64,000 nt of DNA, taken from contig NZ_JASHKA010000020.1 of NCBI RefSeq assembly GCF_030732845.1, positions 56,217-120,216 of the forward strand, written 5' to 3'. The notes below the pieces were generated by a model. It was not told the DNA's origin. It was given only the letters and a program-made list of their open reading frames with translations, and did not search any database. The position numbers and the translations under genes were made by a program. Source of the DNA: Roseibium sp. MMSF_3544 (GTDB lineage: Bacteria > Pseudomonadota > Alphaproteobacteria > Rhizobiales > Stappiaceae). Numbering within the stretch: the first letter of the stretch is position 1; each line of letters begins with the position of its first letter. This document shows, in pieces, positions 1 through 7,804 of the stretch.

Positions 1-831
1 CACGTCCCGGTAAAGTCGGCAAGGACAACGTCTGCGCCACTTCTTCAGGTGCGAAATGTTGTGCGCGAATATGCCAGCCACAGCCATGGCTGGTGGGGAC
101 AGACAACCAGGTTCCGCGCCGTCGACGATGTCAGTTTCGAAATCCGAAAAGGCGAAAGCCTCGGTCTTGTTGGAGAATCCGGCTGCGGAAAGTCCACTCT
201 GACACGCGCGATTCTCGGCCTTGAGGAAACCCAGGGCGGTGACATCCTGTTCGATGGCGAGCCGGTCGTCGTGCATCATCATGCCAATCGCGAAGTGCGC
301 CGGCGCATGCAAGTGGTTTTCCAGGATCCCTATGGCAGTTTCAATCCGCGCTGGCGCGTCGACAGGCTGATTACCGAGCCCTACCACCTGCTGGACAGCC
401 CGCCGCAGGGATCAGAACGCAGGGAAGCGATCGCGGAAGCGTTGGAAAGTGTCGGGCTGACTGCGGATGACGCCGGCAAATACATCCACGAATTCAGCGG
501 CGGACAGCGCCAGCGGATCGCAATCGCGCGCGCCTTGATCATCAAGCCGGATCTGATTGTTCTGGACGAGGCCGTCTCCGCGCTCGACGTGTCGGTGCGC
601 GCCCAGGTGCTGGATCTGTTGGCCGATCTCGGCGGCAGGTTCGGGCTCACTTATCTTTTCATTTCCCATGACCTCAGCGTCGTGCGCTCCATAACCGAAC
701 GCGTGCTGGTCATGAAATCCGGAAAAATCGTTGAGGAGGGTCCGACGGAGGCCGTCTTCGACAATCCGAAAGACGCTTATACAAAGCAACTTGTCGACGC
801 CGCACCGGTTCTGCCGGCCGATGTTGCCTGA
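1..831 (+). CDS. Dipeptide/oligopeptide ABC transporter ATP-binding protein (5' partial)
   Basis: This is the ATPase subunit of a peptide-type importer, acting on the cytoplasmic face of the membrane. The frame is open to the window edge and the bases before the GTG at 49 encode a normal lead-in (PLLQVRNVVREY), so the gene starts outside the window. A Walker A motif (GESGCGKS), ABC signature (FSGGQRQRIAIARAL) and Walker B/D-loop (LIVLDEAVSALD) are all present. The C-terminal AYTKQLVDAAP stretch is the oligopeptide-binding C-terminal region typical of DppF/OppF. It may be a separate DppF-like subunit or the second half of a double-ATPase protein such as GsiA. The stop codon overlaps the ribosome binding site of the next gene, so the two are probably co-transcribed. 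Confidence 0.88.
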   Translation, partial: HVPVKSARTTSAPLLQVRNVVREYASHSHGWWGQTTRFRAVDDVSFEIRKGESLGLVGESGCGKSTLTRAILGLEETQGGDILFDGEPVVVHHHANREVRRRMQVVFQDPYGSFNPRWRVDRLITEPYHLLDSPPQGSERREAIAEALESVGLTADDAGKYIHEFSGGQRQRIAIARALIIKPDLIVLDEAVSALDVSVRAQVLDLLADLGGRFGLTYLFISHDLSVVRSITERVLVMKSGKIVEEGPTEAVFDNPKDAYTKQLVDAAPVLPADVA

Positions 832-841
832 AGGAGATGCC

Positions 842-2296
842 ATGACTGACGAACTGGACCTGTGGTTCGATCCGGCCAAGTGCCTGATCGGCGGCAAATG
901 GGTTGCTCCGGCCGGAGGTCAGGAGCTGCCGTTGCAAAATCCATCGACTGGAGAGCGCATCGGTTCAATCGCGCGGGGTACTGCTGATGATGTCGATGCG
1001 GCGGTCTTGGCCGCCCGCGATGCCTGGCAGGGCACGTGGGGCCGGACAACGGCAGCCGAACGCGGGCGGTTTCTTTTCCGTCTGCGCGAACTGGTTCTGG
1101 AAAAAGTGGAGCACCTTGCGCGTATCGAGGCGCTGGATGTTGGCAAACCACTGAAGCAGGCGCGCGCGGACGCGGTTGCGCTTGCGCGTTACCTGGAATT
1201 TTATGGCGGCGCCGCCGACAAACTACATGGCGAGACAATTCCCTATCTCGACGGCTATACGGTTTACACGTTGCGGGAGCCGCACGGCGTCACCGGCCAT
1301 ATTGTGCCGTGGAACTATCCGATGCAGATCATCGGCCGCTCGGTGGGCGCAGCCCTTGCAACCGGAAACGCCTGCGTTCTGAAACCCGCTGAGGACGCCT
1401 GCCTGACGGCTCTCGCTTTTGCCGATCTTGCCGTAAAGGCCGGTCTGCCCGATGGTGCGCTGAACGTTGTTCCGGGCCTTGGTTCGGAGGCAGGAGCTGC
1501 CCTTTCGGCTCATCCGGGCGTGCACCACGTCAGCTTCACCGGATCGGTTGCGACGGGCGCAAGGGTGCAGGCGGCAGCCGCTGCAAACGTCGTTCCGGTG
1601 ACGCTGGAGCTCGGGGGCAAGTCGCCCCAGATCGTTTTCGAGGATGCCGATCTTGAGGCCGCTCTGCCGTTTCTGGTCAATGCCGGCATTCAGAACGCCG
1701 GTCAGACCTGTTCGGCGTCCTCGCGCATTCTGGTTCACCGGTCGATAGCGGATCAGCTTGTCGGGCGTATGGCTGAAAGATATGCGGCGCTGAAGGTAGG
1801 TCCTGCTCTGGCGGACCTTGATGTCGGTCCGCTGATCTCGGCCAAGCAAAAGGGCATCGTCACCAGTTTCCTGGATCGCGGCGACGATCTGGAAAAGGCT
1901 GCAGAGGGAGACTTCCAGGATACACCGGAAGGCGGCAACTATGTCAGGCCGACACTTTTTACCGGGGTTTCCCCGACACATACGCTGGCACGGGATGAGA
2001 TTTTCGGGCCGGTACAGGTTGTTATTCCGTTTGACGATGAGGATGAAGCGGTCGCGATCGCAAACGGCACGGATTATGGCCTTGTTGCCAGCATCTGGTC
2101 CCGGGACGGAGCACGGCAGATGCGGCTTGCGAAAAAGATCCGCACCGGTCAGGTCTTCGTCAACAATTATGGTGCCGGTGGCGGTGTCGAACTGCCGTTT
2201 GGTGGCGTTGGCAAATCAGGTCATGGCCGCGAAAAAGGCTTCGAAGCGCTTTATGGCTTCACCACGCTGAAGACGGTGGCGGCTTACCACGGGTGA
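842..2296 (+). CDS. NAD(P)+-dependent aldehyde dehydrogenase
   Basis: A 484-residue aldehyde dehydrogenase of normal family length, which oxidises an aldehyde to its acid in the cytoplasm. PWNYP (Asn158), the general base Glu256 in LELGGKSP, the catalytic Cys290 in GQTCSASS and the IFGPV motif are all present. The ATG at 842 was chosen because AAGGAG (831-836) precedes it at good spacing, and longer in-frame starts would run into the ABC ATPase gene. It resembles betaine- and gamma-aminobutyraldehyde-type enzymes, but the substrate cannot be read from sequence. With the SDR and GST downstream it may oxidise a product of the substrate imported by the upstream ABC transporter; that link is inference from position. 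Confidence 0.9.
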   Translation: MTDELDLWFDPAKCLIGGKWVAPAGGQELPLQNPSTGERIGSIARGTADDVDAAVLAARDAWQGTWGRTTAAERGRFLFRLRELVLEKVEHLARIEALDVGKPLKQARADAVALARYLEFYGGAADKLHGETIPYLDGYTVYTLREPHGVTGHIVPWNYPMQIIGRSVGAALATGNACVLKPAEDACLTALAFADLAVKAGLPDGALNVVPGLGSEAGAALSAHPGVHHVSFTGSVATGARVQAAAAANVVPVTLELGGKSPQIVFEDADLEAALPFLVNAGIQNAGQTCSASSRILVHRSIADQLVGRMAERYAALKVGPALADLDVGPLISAKQKGIVTSFLDRGDDLEKAAEGDFQDTPEGGNYVRPTLFTGVSPTHTLARDEIFGPVQVVIPFDDEDEAVAIANGTDYGLVASIWSRDGARQMRLAKKIRTGQVFVNNYGAGGGVELPFGGVGKSGHGREKGFEALYGFTTLKTVAAYHG

Positions 2297-2444
2297 GGCG
2301 CCAATTGGGTCCGCACCCTAAGAGCGCTCGCAAAGTCTGTCCCGTTTCGTGCGCCGTCCCGGTTTTGAACCCGGGTCCGAGCGGTGAAATGGGGAACGTT
2401 CCGGATCAGGCCGGGACAGCGACACAATGAGAAAGGAAGTCCAG

Positions 2445-3185
2445 ATGAGACTGGAGGGAAAATCAGCGATCGTGACCGGCGGCGCATCGGGATTTGGTGC
2501 CGGAATCGTGCGCAAGTTTGCCGCCGAAGGTGCAAAGGTTCTGATTGCCGATCTCAACAAGGACCTTGCAGAGGACATCGCACGCCAGGTCGGTGGTGTG
2601 GCACTGAAGGTCGATGTGTCCAGCAGAGAAAGTGTCCAGTCCCTTGCAGAAACTGCATCCGGTGTTCTCGGACAGGTTGATATTCTCGTTAACAACGCGG
2701 GCGTTACCCATCTGCCCATGCCGCTTCAGGACGTCAGCGAAGAGGACTTCGACAAGGTCTTTTCGGTCAACTGCAAGTCCGTCTACCTGACGTCTCGGTA
2801 TTTCGTTCCTGCAATGGCCGACGCGGGCAAAGGAGCGATCTTGAATGTGGCTTCCACCGCCGGACTCAGTCCGCGCCCGAGACTGAACTGGTACAATGCA
2901 TCCAAGGGCTGGATGATCACGGCGACCAAGACCATGGCGGTGGAACTGGCACCCTCCGGCGTTCGCGTCAACGCCATCTGCCCGGTTGCCGGAGAAACGC
3001 CGCTTCTGAAGAGCTTCATGGGTGAGGATACGCCCGAGATCCGGGCGAAGTTTCTGTCCACCATTCCGATTGGCCGCTTTTCGACTCCTGAGGACATGGG
3101 CAATGCCGCCTGCTTCCTGTGCTCGGACGAGGCAAGCATGATCACTGGTGCCGCACTTGAGGTCGATGGCGGCCGTTGCGTTTGA
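2445..3185 (+). CDS. SDR family NAD(P)-dependent oxidoreductase
   Basis: A 246-residue classical short-chain dehydrogenase. The cofactor motif TGGASGFG lies at residues 11-18, NNAG at 83-86, catalytic Ser137 in NVASTAG, and the YxxxK pair Tyr150/Lys154. The family interconverts alcohols and ketones with NAD(H) or NADP(H). An ATG at 2427 is in frame, but GAAAGGAAG lies just before the ATG at 2445, which also begins at the usual MRLEGKSAIVTGG, so 2445 is preferred. It is 148 bp downstream of the aldehyde dehydrogenase on the same strand and probably in the same unit. The substrate is unknown. Confidence 0.88.
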   Translation: MRLEGKSAIVTGGASGFGAGIVRKFAAEGAKVLIADLNKDLAEDIARQVGGVALKVDVSSRESVQSLAETASGVLGQVDILVNNAGVTHLPMPLQDVSEEDFDKVFSVNCKSVYLTSRYFVPAMADAGKGAILNVASTAGLSPRPRLNWYNASKGWMITATKTMAVELAPSGVRVNAICPVAGETPLLKSFMGEDTPEIRAKFLSTIPIGRFSTPEDMGNAACFLCSDEASMITGAALEVDGGRCV

Positions 3186-3339
3186 CGTTAATCCTGAAGG
3201 GATCCGTATCCTCGGCAATCAGTTCGGGCTTTCGGATCACATAATTTTCGCCAACGGGGCTTTGTCGGTTGCTCCGTACAGGTCAAAATCCGGATCGCCG
3301 CTCGCGATGCGGCAACGTTTTTACAGGGATATTGAGAAA

Positions 3340-3972
3340 ATGATCACAATTCACGGCCGTATTTCGTCGTCCAATGTTCAACCGGTGATCTGGTGTCTTG
3401 AAGAGCTTGGCCTTGAGTACGAGCGTCTCGATGTAAGTGGACCCTTCGGTGGCAACGACACACCGGAGTTCCTGGCCATGAACCCGCTCGGACTGGTTCC
3501 CGTTTTGGAGCAGGACGGGCAGGCGATCTCCGAGGTGGTCACCATCCTGCGCTACCTGATGCGCCGCTACGGTGGACACCCGGCCGACCCGATGGCTGCC
3601 GCGCGGATCGAGCGTTGGGCCGATATGTCCAGGCAGCATGTCTATGTGCCTCTGATCCCGATGATTTTCTGGCAGCTCATCCGCACCCCGGCAAGCGAGA
3701 GGAACGAGGCGGGCGTGGCGAATGCGATCGCCTCGCTCAAGCAATCCATGTCGATTGTAGAAGGCCTTATTGAAGGCCCGTTCATTGGTGGCAATTCCCT
3801 CAATCTGGTCGACTACCAGATCGGCAGCCTGCTCTACCGTTACTACGAAATGGATTTCGAAAAGGCCGACCTTCCGGGACTGCGCGCCTATTACGACCGC
3901 CTGTGCGAGCGGCCGGCCTATCGCGACTTCGTCATGGTTGATTTCATGAGCATGAAAGTCCCGGGCGCCTGA
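3340..3972 (+). CDS. Glutathione S-transferase family protein
   Basis: A 210-residue GST-like protein. The N-terminal thioredoxin-like domain (about residues 1-80) contains SSSNVQPVIWCLEELGLEYE, NPLGLVPVL and the glutathione gamma-Glu contact region (ISEVVTILRYL). An all-helical C-terminal domain follows. The start is ATG 3340; in-frame codons further upstream give non-GST sequence. Such enzymes conjugate glutathione to electrophiles or isomerise intermediates in aromatic and halogenated compound breakdown. The gene follows the aldehyde dehydrogenase/SDR pair after a 154-bp gap. A GC-rich hairpin separates it from the convergent hydrolase gene. Confidence 0.83.
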   Translation: MITIHGRISSSNVQPVIWCLEELGLEYERLDVSGPFGGNDTPEFLAMNPLGLVPVLEQDGQAISEVVTILRYLMRRYGGHPADPMAAARIERWADMSRQHVYVPLIPMIFWQLIRTPASERNEAGVANAIASLKQSMSIVEGLIEGPFIGGNSLNLVDYQIGSLLYRYYEMDFEKADLPGLRAYYDRLCERPAYRDFVMVDFMSMKVPGA

Positions 3973-3985
3973 GCTCACGAAAAGA

Positions 3986-4009
3986 AGCCGCCCCGTGGGG
4001 AGGGCGGCT
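3986..4009 (-). terminator. Intrinsic terminator between convergent genes
   Basis: An 8-bp perfect stem (AGCCGCCC at 3986-3993, GGGCGGCT at 4002-4009) has an 8-nt loop. Read on the minus strand it is followed by TCTTTTC, so it best serves the hydrolase/monooxygenase operon. It could also stop transcription coming from the GST gene. Confidence 0.6.
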
Positions 4010-4081
4010 CGAAGTTTGAATGCGGGTAGAGGGGAATAGTCGAGGACCGGCCCCGCATCGCGGTCCAGAGGAGCCCTTCCG

Positions 4082-4897
4082 TCAGGCGGTTGCCTGCGCT
4101 GCCACATCGGCAGTCAGGAAATCCATAACCGCCGCGTTGAAAGCTTCCGGTGCATTGATGTTGGCCACATGGGCCGCGTTCGGAATTTCGACAAAGCTTG
4201 CGCCGGGTGTCGCATCGGCCATGGCCTGCATGACTGCAGGGGCCGCACCCTTGTCGTGACTGCCGCCTACATAGAGAACCGGGATCCCGATCTTGTCGAG
4301 CCGGCGGAAATAGTCGAGGCCCTGGAGTGCACGGCAGTTGGCGATGTAGCCGGCCGGATCATGCGACAGGATCATCCGGCGAACGCCCTCGGCGGTCTCC
4401 GGATTGGCGTCTAGCCAGTCCGGTGTGAACCAGCTCGCCATCGTGCCATCGACAATCCCGGCCATACCATTCGCTTCGACATTGCCGATCCGGTCGTCCC
4501 ACATGGACTTGAACGGTGGCGGTGCATCCGAACGCCCGTCTGCGCAAACGACACGCTCGATCCGGTCGGGATGCGCGAGCGCAAGTCCGAGGCCGGTCAT
4601 GGCGCCCTTGGAAAGACCCATGAACCGGGCTGTCTCAATGTCCAGCCTGTCCATCAGGCTGATCACATCGCCGACAAGATGGTCAAACGTATAGGGGCCG
4701 CTCGGAACATCGGATTTGCCGTGACCGCGGGTGTCATACCGCAGCACACGGAAATGCTCGCTGAGCGCGGGGATCTGCGGATCCCACATTTCAGCGCTCG
4801 CACCGAGGGAATTCGACAGGATCAGCCATGGCGCACCTTCAGGCCCATCGATATAGGTCTGAAGGCTATGGCTGCCGAGGTCTACGCGGCCGGTCAT
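4082..4897 (-). CDS. Alpha/beta hydrolase, 3-oxoadipate enol-lactonase (PcaD)-like
   Basis: A 271-residue alpha/beta-hydrolase. The nucleophile is Ser96 in the elbow GLSKG, with likely acid Asp215 (GGSHDKG) and base His243 (NAAHVAN). The segments LSNSLGASAEMWDPQ and RYDTRGHGKSDVPSGPYT are typical of PcaD-like enol-lactonases. The ATG at 4897 overlaps the stop of the upstream monooxygenase gene as ATGA, so the two are translationally coupled. No other beta-ketoadipate genes are nearby, so hydrolysis of the monooxygenase product (an ester or lactone) is more likely than classical protocatechuate breakdown. That role is inferred. Confidence 0.85.
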   Translation of the reverse strand: MTGRVDLGSHSLQTYIDGPEGAPWLILSNSLGASAEMWDPQIPALSEHFRVLRYDTRGHGKSDVPSGPYTFDHLVGDVISLMDRLDIETARFMGLSKGAMTGLGLALAHPDRIERVVCADGRSDAPPPFKSMWDDRIGNVEANGMAGIVDGTMASWFTPDWLDANPETAEGVRRMILSHDPAGYIANCRALQGLDYFRRLDKIGIPVLYVGGSHDKGAAPAVMQAMADATPGASFVEIPNAAHVANINAPEAFNAAVMDFLTADVAAQATA

Positions 4898-6000
4898 TGT
4901 GCGGCCTGCGTTTCTGAGGAAACGGCGGCATTGAACGCCGGCTTGACCTTTTCGGCCAAAAGGATCATCGAGCGCCGGCCGAGATCCGGATCGGCCCAAT
5001 CCTTGCCGGCATAAAGCAGTGTGCCGAAGTCACCGACGGTTTCGCGATAGGCAAGCAAATCCTCGGTCACCTTGTCCGGAGTTCCCCAGGTAACAAGGTT
5101 CTCCAGAACACCCTCCAGCGTCACTTCCTCATCGGGTTGGTCCCGATGTGTCTTGAACAGGCCGAGGCGATTGTTCTTGCGCATCTTGGTAAGGATCTGC
5201 TCGTAGTAGAAGCGGTAGGGACTGTCCGGCCCCAGCGCATATTCGCGGGCCGTATCGAGATCGTCGGCAACGAAAACGGAACGTGCGACGCGCCAGTTTT
5301 CGGTCAACGCGGGCCGGCCGACGCGTTCGCAGCCTTCCACGTATTTTGGCCAATGGCTGGCAACCCACTGGGGCATCAGGAAGTTGGCGCTGATCGGATC
5401 CCAACCGCGGGCCGCAGCTTCCGTAACGCCTTTGGAAAACGGCGCGACGGCGGTGACAACGATCGGCGGATGCGGCCGCTGCAGGGGTTTCGGCATGATG
5501 CCCTGGCCGATTTCAGCCATGCTCGTGCGCTCGGTCGTGATCTTCCAGTACTTGCCTTCAATGTTGTAGGGAGGCTCGCTTTCCCAGATTTTCAGTACCG
5601 TATTGATGCCCTCGAGGAACATTTCATTCCGGTCTGCGTCCAGGTTGCCGAAAACCTCTGCGTCCGACAGGAGACCGCCAGGCGAAATGCCGAAATTGAA
5701 GCGCCCGTCGAGCATGTGATCGAGCATGGCCACCTGTGCGGCAACCGCTGCGGGATGCGCATTCGGCATGTTCACCGTGCCGGTTCCCAGACGCATGTTC
5801 TTGACGGCAGACGCCAGTGAGGCAACGAACATCGCGCAGGACGTGATGTTTTCGGCCTGGTCGGTGACGTGTTCACCACAATAGGCTTCCGTGAAGCCAA
5901 GTTCATCCGCGAGCAGGAACGCTTCGCGGTCTTCTTTCAGCGTCAGCCGCCAGTCCTTGTCCAGCGGGTGGATCGGCATGGTGAAGAAACCGAGTTCCAT
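4894..6000 (-). CDS. LLM class (luciferase-like) flavin-dependent monooxygenase
   Basis: A 368-residue TIM-barrel flavin oxidoreductase of the bacterial luciferase family. It begins MELGFFTMPIHP and has the flavin-pocket region EAYCGEHV, the segment GTGTVNMPNAHPAAVAAQ and DGRFNFGISPGG, as in limonene- and alkane-monooxygenase-like members. Such enzymes use FMNH2 supplied by a separate reductase. A flavin reductase lies at 7195-7701 and an alpha/beta-hydrolase is coupled downstream. The ATG at 6000 was chosen because GAGAGGAG lies 9 nt upstream; an in-frame start at 6021 lacks this. The gene is divergent from a LysR regulator that probably controls it. The substrate is unknown. Confidence 0.88.
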   Translation of the reverse strand: MELGFFTMPIHPLDKDWRLTLKEDREAFLLADELGFTEAYCGEHVTDQAENITSCAMFVASLASAVKNMRLGTGTVNMPNAHPAAVAAQVAMLDHMLDGRFNFGISPGGLLSDAEVFGNLDADRNEMFLEGINTVLKIWESEPPYNIEGKYWKITTERTSMAEIGQGIMPKPLQRPHPPIVVTAVAPFSKGVTEAAARGWDPISANFLMPQWVASHWPKYVEGCERVGRPALTENWRVARSVFVADDLDTAREYALGPDSPYRFYYEQILTKMRKNNRLGLFKTHRDQPDEEVTLEGVLENLVTWGTPDKVTEDLLAYRETVGDFGTLLYAGKDWADPDLGRRSMILLAEKVKPAFNAAVSSETQAAQ

Positions 6001-6069
6001 GGGCCTGCTCCTCTCAAGCACGAGTCATTGATCTGGATCAAACCTTACTGCCGGGGTTGGTGTTTGGGA

Positions 6070-6081
6070 AAATTATAAGTA
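6070..6081. promoter_or_regulatory. Candidate LysR-type operator
   Basis: The AT-rich element AAATTATAAGTA lies in the 117-bp divergent region between the monooxygenase and the LysR gene. A near copy, AAATTATAAGGTA, lies at 7752-7764 upstream of the flavin reductase. Both have the same orientation relative to minus-strand flavin genes. Confidence 0.4.
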
Positions 6082-6117
6082 CTAAATTGGGCTATCAAGA
6101 ATTCTAATGAGGTTCTG

Positions 6118-7020
6118 ATGATATCACTGCGTCAGATGCGTTCTGTGGTTGCGGTCGCGGAGGAAGGGTCCTTCACCCGTGCTGCCGCGCGCGAAAACGC
6201 AACCCAGTCCGGTATTTCGCAGCATGTTGCAGCAGTCGAGGATGTCCTTGGGATCCGGCTTTTTGAGCGCACCAGCGACGGCGTGCTGCTGACGCCGGCG
6301 GGAAACAGGTATTATCAGCGGGTCCTGGAAGTCTTGCGCGGCGCCGAAGAGGCGATCATTGATGCCCAGAGCCGCCAGGACACGCTCTCCGGCACCGTGC
6401 GCGCGGGGATCATGCCCGTTCTGGCCCGCGCCGCATTGGCTCCTGCGCTTGAGACGATGGCCCGGCAGCATCCCGATGTCTCGATCCAGATCATGGAGGG
6501 TTACAGCGGTGCTTTGACGGATAGTGTCAAGGCGGAGGAGTTTGATTTCGCTGTTGTTCCGGCGTTCGGAGGGGCTGTCGGACTGAATGTGCATCACCTT
6601 GCGCGGGACCGCGAGATGCTTGTCGGAGGACCAAAGAGCGATGTTGTTCACGGCAAGCCGGTGCGATTGCGTGATTTGCCGCCTCTGAAGCTGGTGACCC
6701 CGTCGCCCACCAATATCAGGTCAGCGCGGATCGAAGACTATCTCACCACCCACGCAATCCGTGTCGAGCGGACAATGGAAATGGATGCCATGCTCGGGAC
6801 ACTCGATTTCGTCGCGCGGACGGACTGGGTGACGATCCTTCCCGGGCTGATTTGCGCGCCGGACAGTGAGGGATCCGTCCGGCGCATCGCCCCGATCGAA
6901 GATCCGCCGCTTTATCTTGATCTGGTGCAGATCGAGCCCGCGCGCCGGCCCTTGTCTGCACAGGCGCGCGTGTTTCTGGATGAACTCAAGAAGGAAGTCG
7001 CAGGGCTGGTCGCGGCGTAA
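6118..7020 (+). CDS. LysR family transcriptional regulator
   Basis: A 300-residue LysR-type regulator. The N-terminal winged helix (residues 1-60) contains FTRAAARENATQSGISQHVAAVEDVLG, followed by a periplasmic-binding-protein-like effector domain. It is divergent from the monooxygenase/hydrolase operon and convergent with the flavin reductase, so it probably controls both in response to the substrate or a metabolite. A shared AT-rich motif in the two target promoters supports this. Its C-terminal half is similar to the LysR protein at 31925-32845 (compare VARTDWVTILPG with VARSDWHTILPG), so the two are paralogues. Confidence 0.9.
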   Translation: MISLRQMRSVVAVAEEGSFTRAAARENATQSGISQHVAAVEDVLGIRLFERTSDGVLLTPAGNRYYQRVLEVLRGAEEAIIDAQSRQDTLSGTVRAGIMPVLARAALAPALETMARQHPDVSIQIMEGYSGALTDSVKAEEFDFAVVPAFGGAVGLNVHHLARDREMLVGGPKSDVVHGKPVRLRDLPPLKLVTPSPTNIRSARIEDYLTTHAIRVERTMEMDAMLGTLDFVARTDWVTILPGLICAPDSEGSVRRIAPIEDPPLYLDLVQIEPARRPLSAQARVFLDELKKEVAGLVAA

Positions 7021-7049
7021 ATCTGCAAGTCCATTGAACCTGTCAGGTG

Positions 7050-7090
7050 TCGTCCCGGTTTGCCGCGTCAGCGGCAGGACCGGGATCCAG
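7050..7090. repeat. REP-like palindromic intergenic element
   Basis: Nested inverted repeats: outer arms TCCCGGT (7053-7059) and ACCGGGA (7079-7085), inner arms TGCCGC (7061-7066) and GCGGCA (7071-7076). The element lies between the convergent LysR and flavin reductase genes. Related elements are at 34046, 45929, 46044 and 49954. Confidence 0.5.
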
Positions 7091-7194
7091 CATTCCAAGG
7101 GGGCTGCAATTGAAAAAGGTGCTCAGGCAAGAACTGACTGGAGCCCGGCCGTCCGTTTCGCTTCAGGCGGTCCGACGAACTTGAAAGCAGGCGA

Positions 7195-7701
7195 TTATCC
7201 CAGGGAAAAGGCGCCAAGCTGTCCCTTGCCGAAAGCAAGCGGCGTTCTTTCGCTGCTTGTGTGGGCGAGCACCCGTCCAATGAAGATCTCGTGGTCGCCG
7301 CCTTCGTGAACCGCGTGCGTTTCGCACTCGAGCGCGGCAGCGCACCCGGCAATGCACGGCACACCATGTGCACCTTGGAACCACTCAAGCCCAGTGAAAC
7401 GGTCTCTCTCCGGGCTGGCAAAGAGTTTGCAAAGATGTGCCTGGTCAGCCGAAAGAATGTTGATGGCGAAACCGGGATGTGCCCTGTACTCGGGAAGGCT
7501 GCCAGCCTTACGCGCGAGGCTCCACAGGACCAGAGGCGGGTCCATCGAAACCGAATTGAACGAGCTGATGGTGACACCAATCGGGTCGCCCGAACGCGAC
7601 AGCGTCGTTGCTATCGCGACGCCGGTCGGAAAGCAGGACAATGTCTGCCGCAGTGCCTTCGGGTCGATGTCGAACTCTTTGGTATCAGTCATTGCGTTCA
7701 T
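7195..7701 (-). CDS. Flavin reductase family protein
   Basis: A 168-residue flavin reductase (DIM6/NTAB, HpaC/RutF-like). It has the N-terminal FPTGVAIATTLSRSGDPIGVTISSFNSVSMDPPLV, FAINIL and a later GGDHEIFIGRVL segment typical of the FMN-binding split barrel. It reduces free FMN or FAD with NAD(P)H and hands the reduced flavin to a monooxygenase, most likely the luciferase-like enzyme at 4894-6000. AAGGAGGGG lies immediately before the ATG at 7701. The gene is transcribed alone, convergent with LysR, and has the shared AT-rich motif 51-63 bp upstream of its start. Confidence 0.88.
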   Translation of the reverse strand: MNAMTDTKEFDIDPKALRQTLSCFPTGVAIATTLSRSGDPIGVTISSFNSVSMDPPLVLWSLARKAGSLPEYRAHPGFAINILSADQAHLCKLFASPERDRFTGLEWFQGAHGVPCIAGCAAALECETHAVHEGGDHEIFIGRVLAHTSSERTPLAFGKGQLGAFSLG

Positions 7702-7751
7702 GATCCCCTCCTTCGGTTGCTTCTGAAGATAGCGGGGTGCGACATTATGAC

Positions 7752-7764
7752 AAATTATAAGGTA
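7752..7764. promoter_or_regulatory. Candidate LysR operator upstream of flavin reductase
   Basis: AAATTATAAGGTA nearly repeats the element at 6070-6081 upstream of the luciferase-like monooxygenase. This suggests that one regulator serves both promoters. Confidence 0.35.
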
Positions 7765-7804
7765 TTATCGACGTAATCAGGTTTTCTGATGCAATTGAAA
7801 TTGC

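Noticed and set aside
49..51. GTG 49 as start of the ABC ATPase
   Set aside because: The frame continues to base 1 with family-like residues (PLLQVRNVV), so the gene is cut by the window edge.
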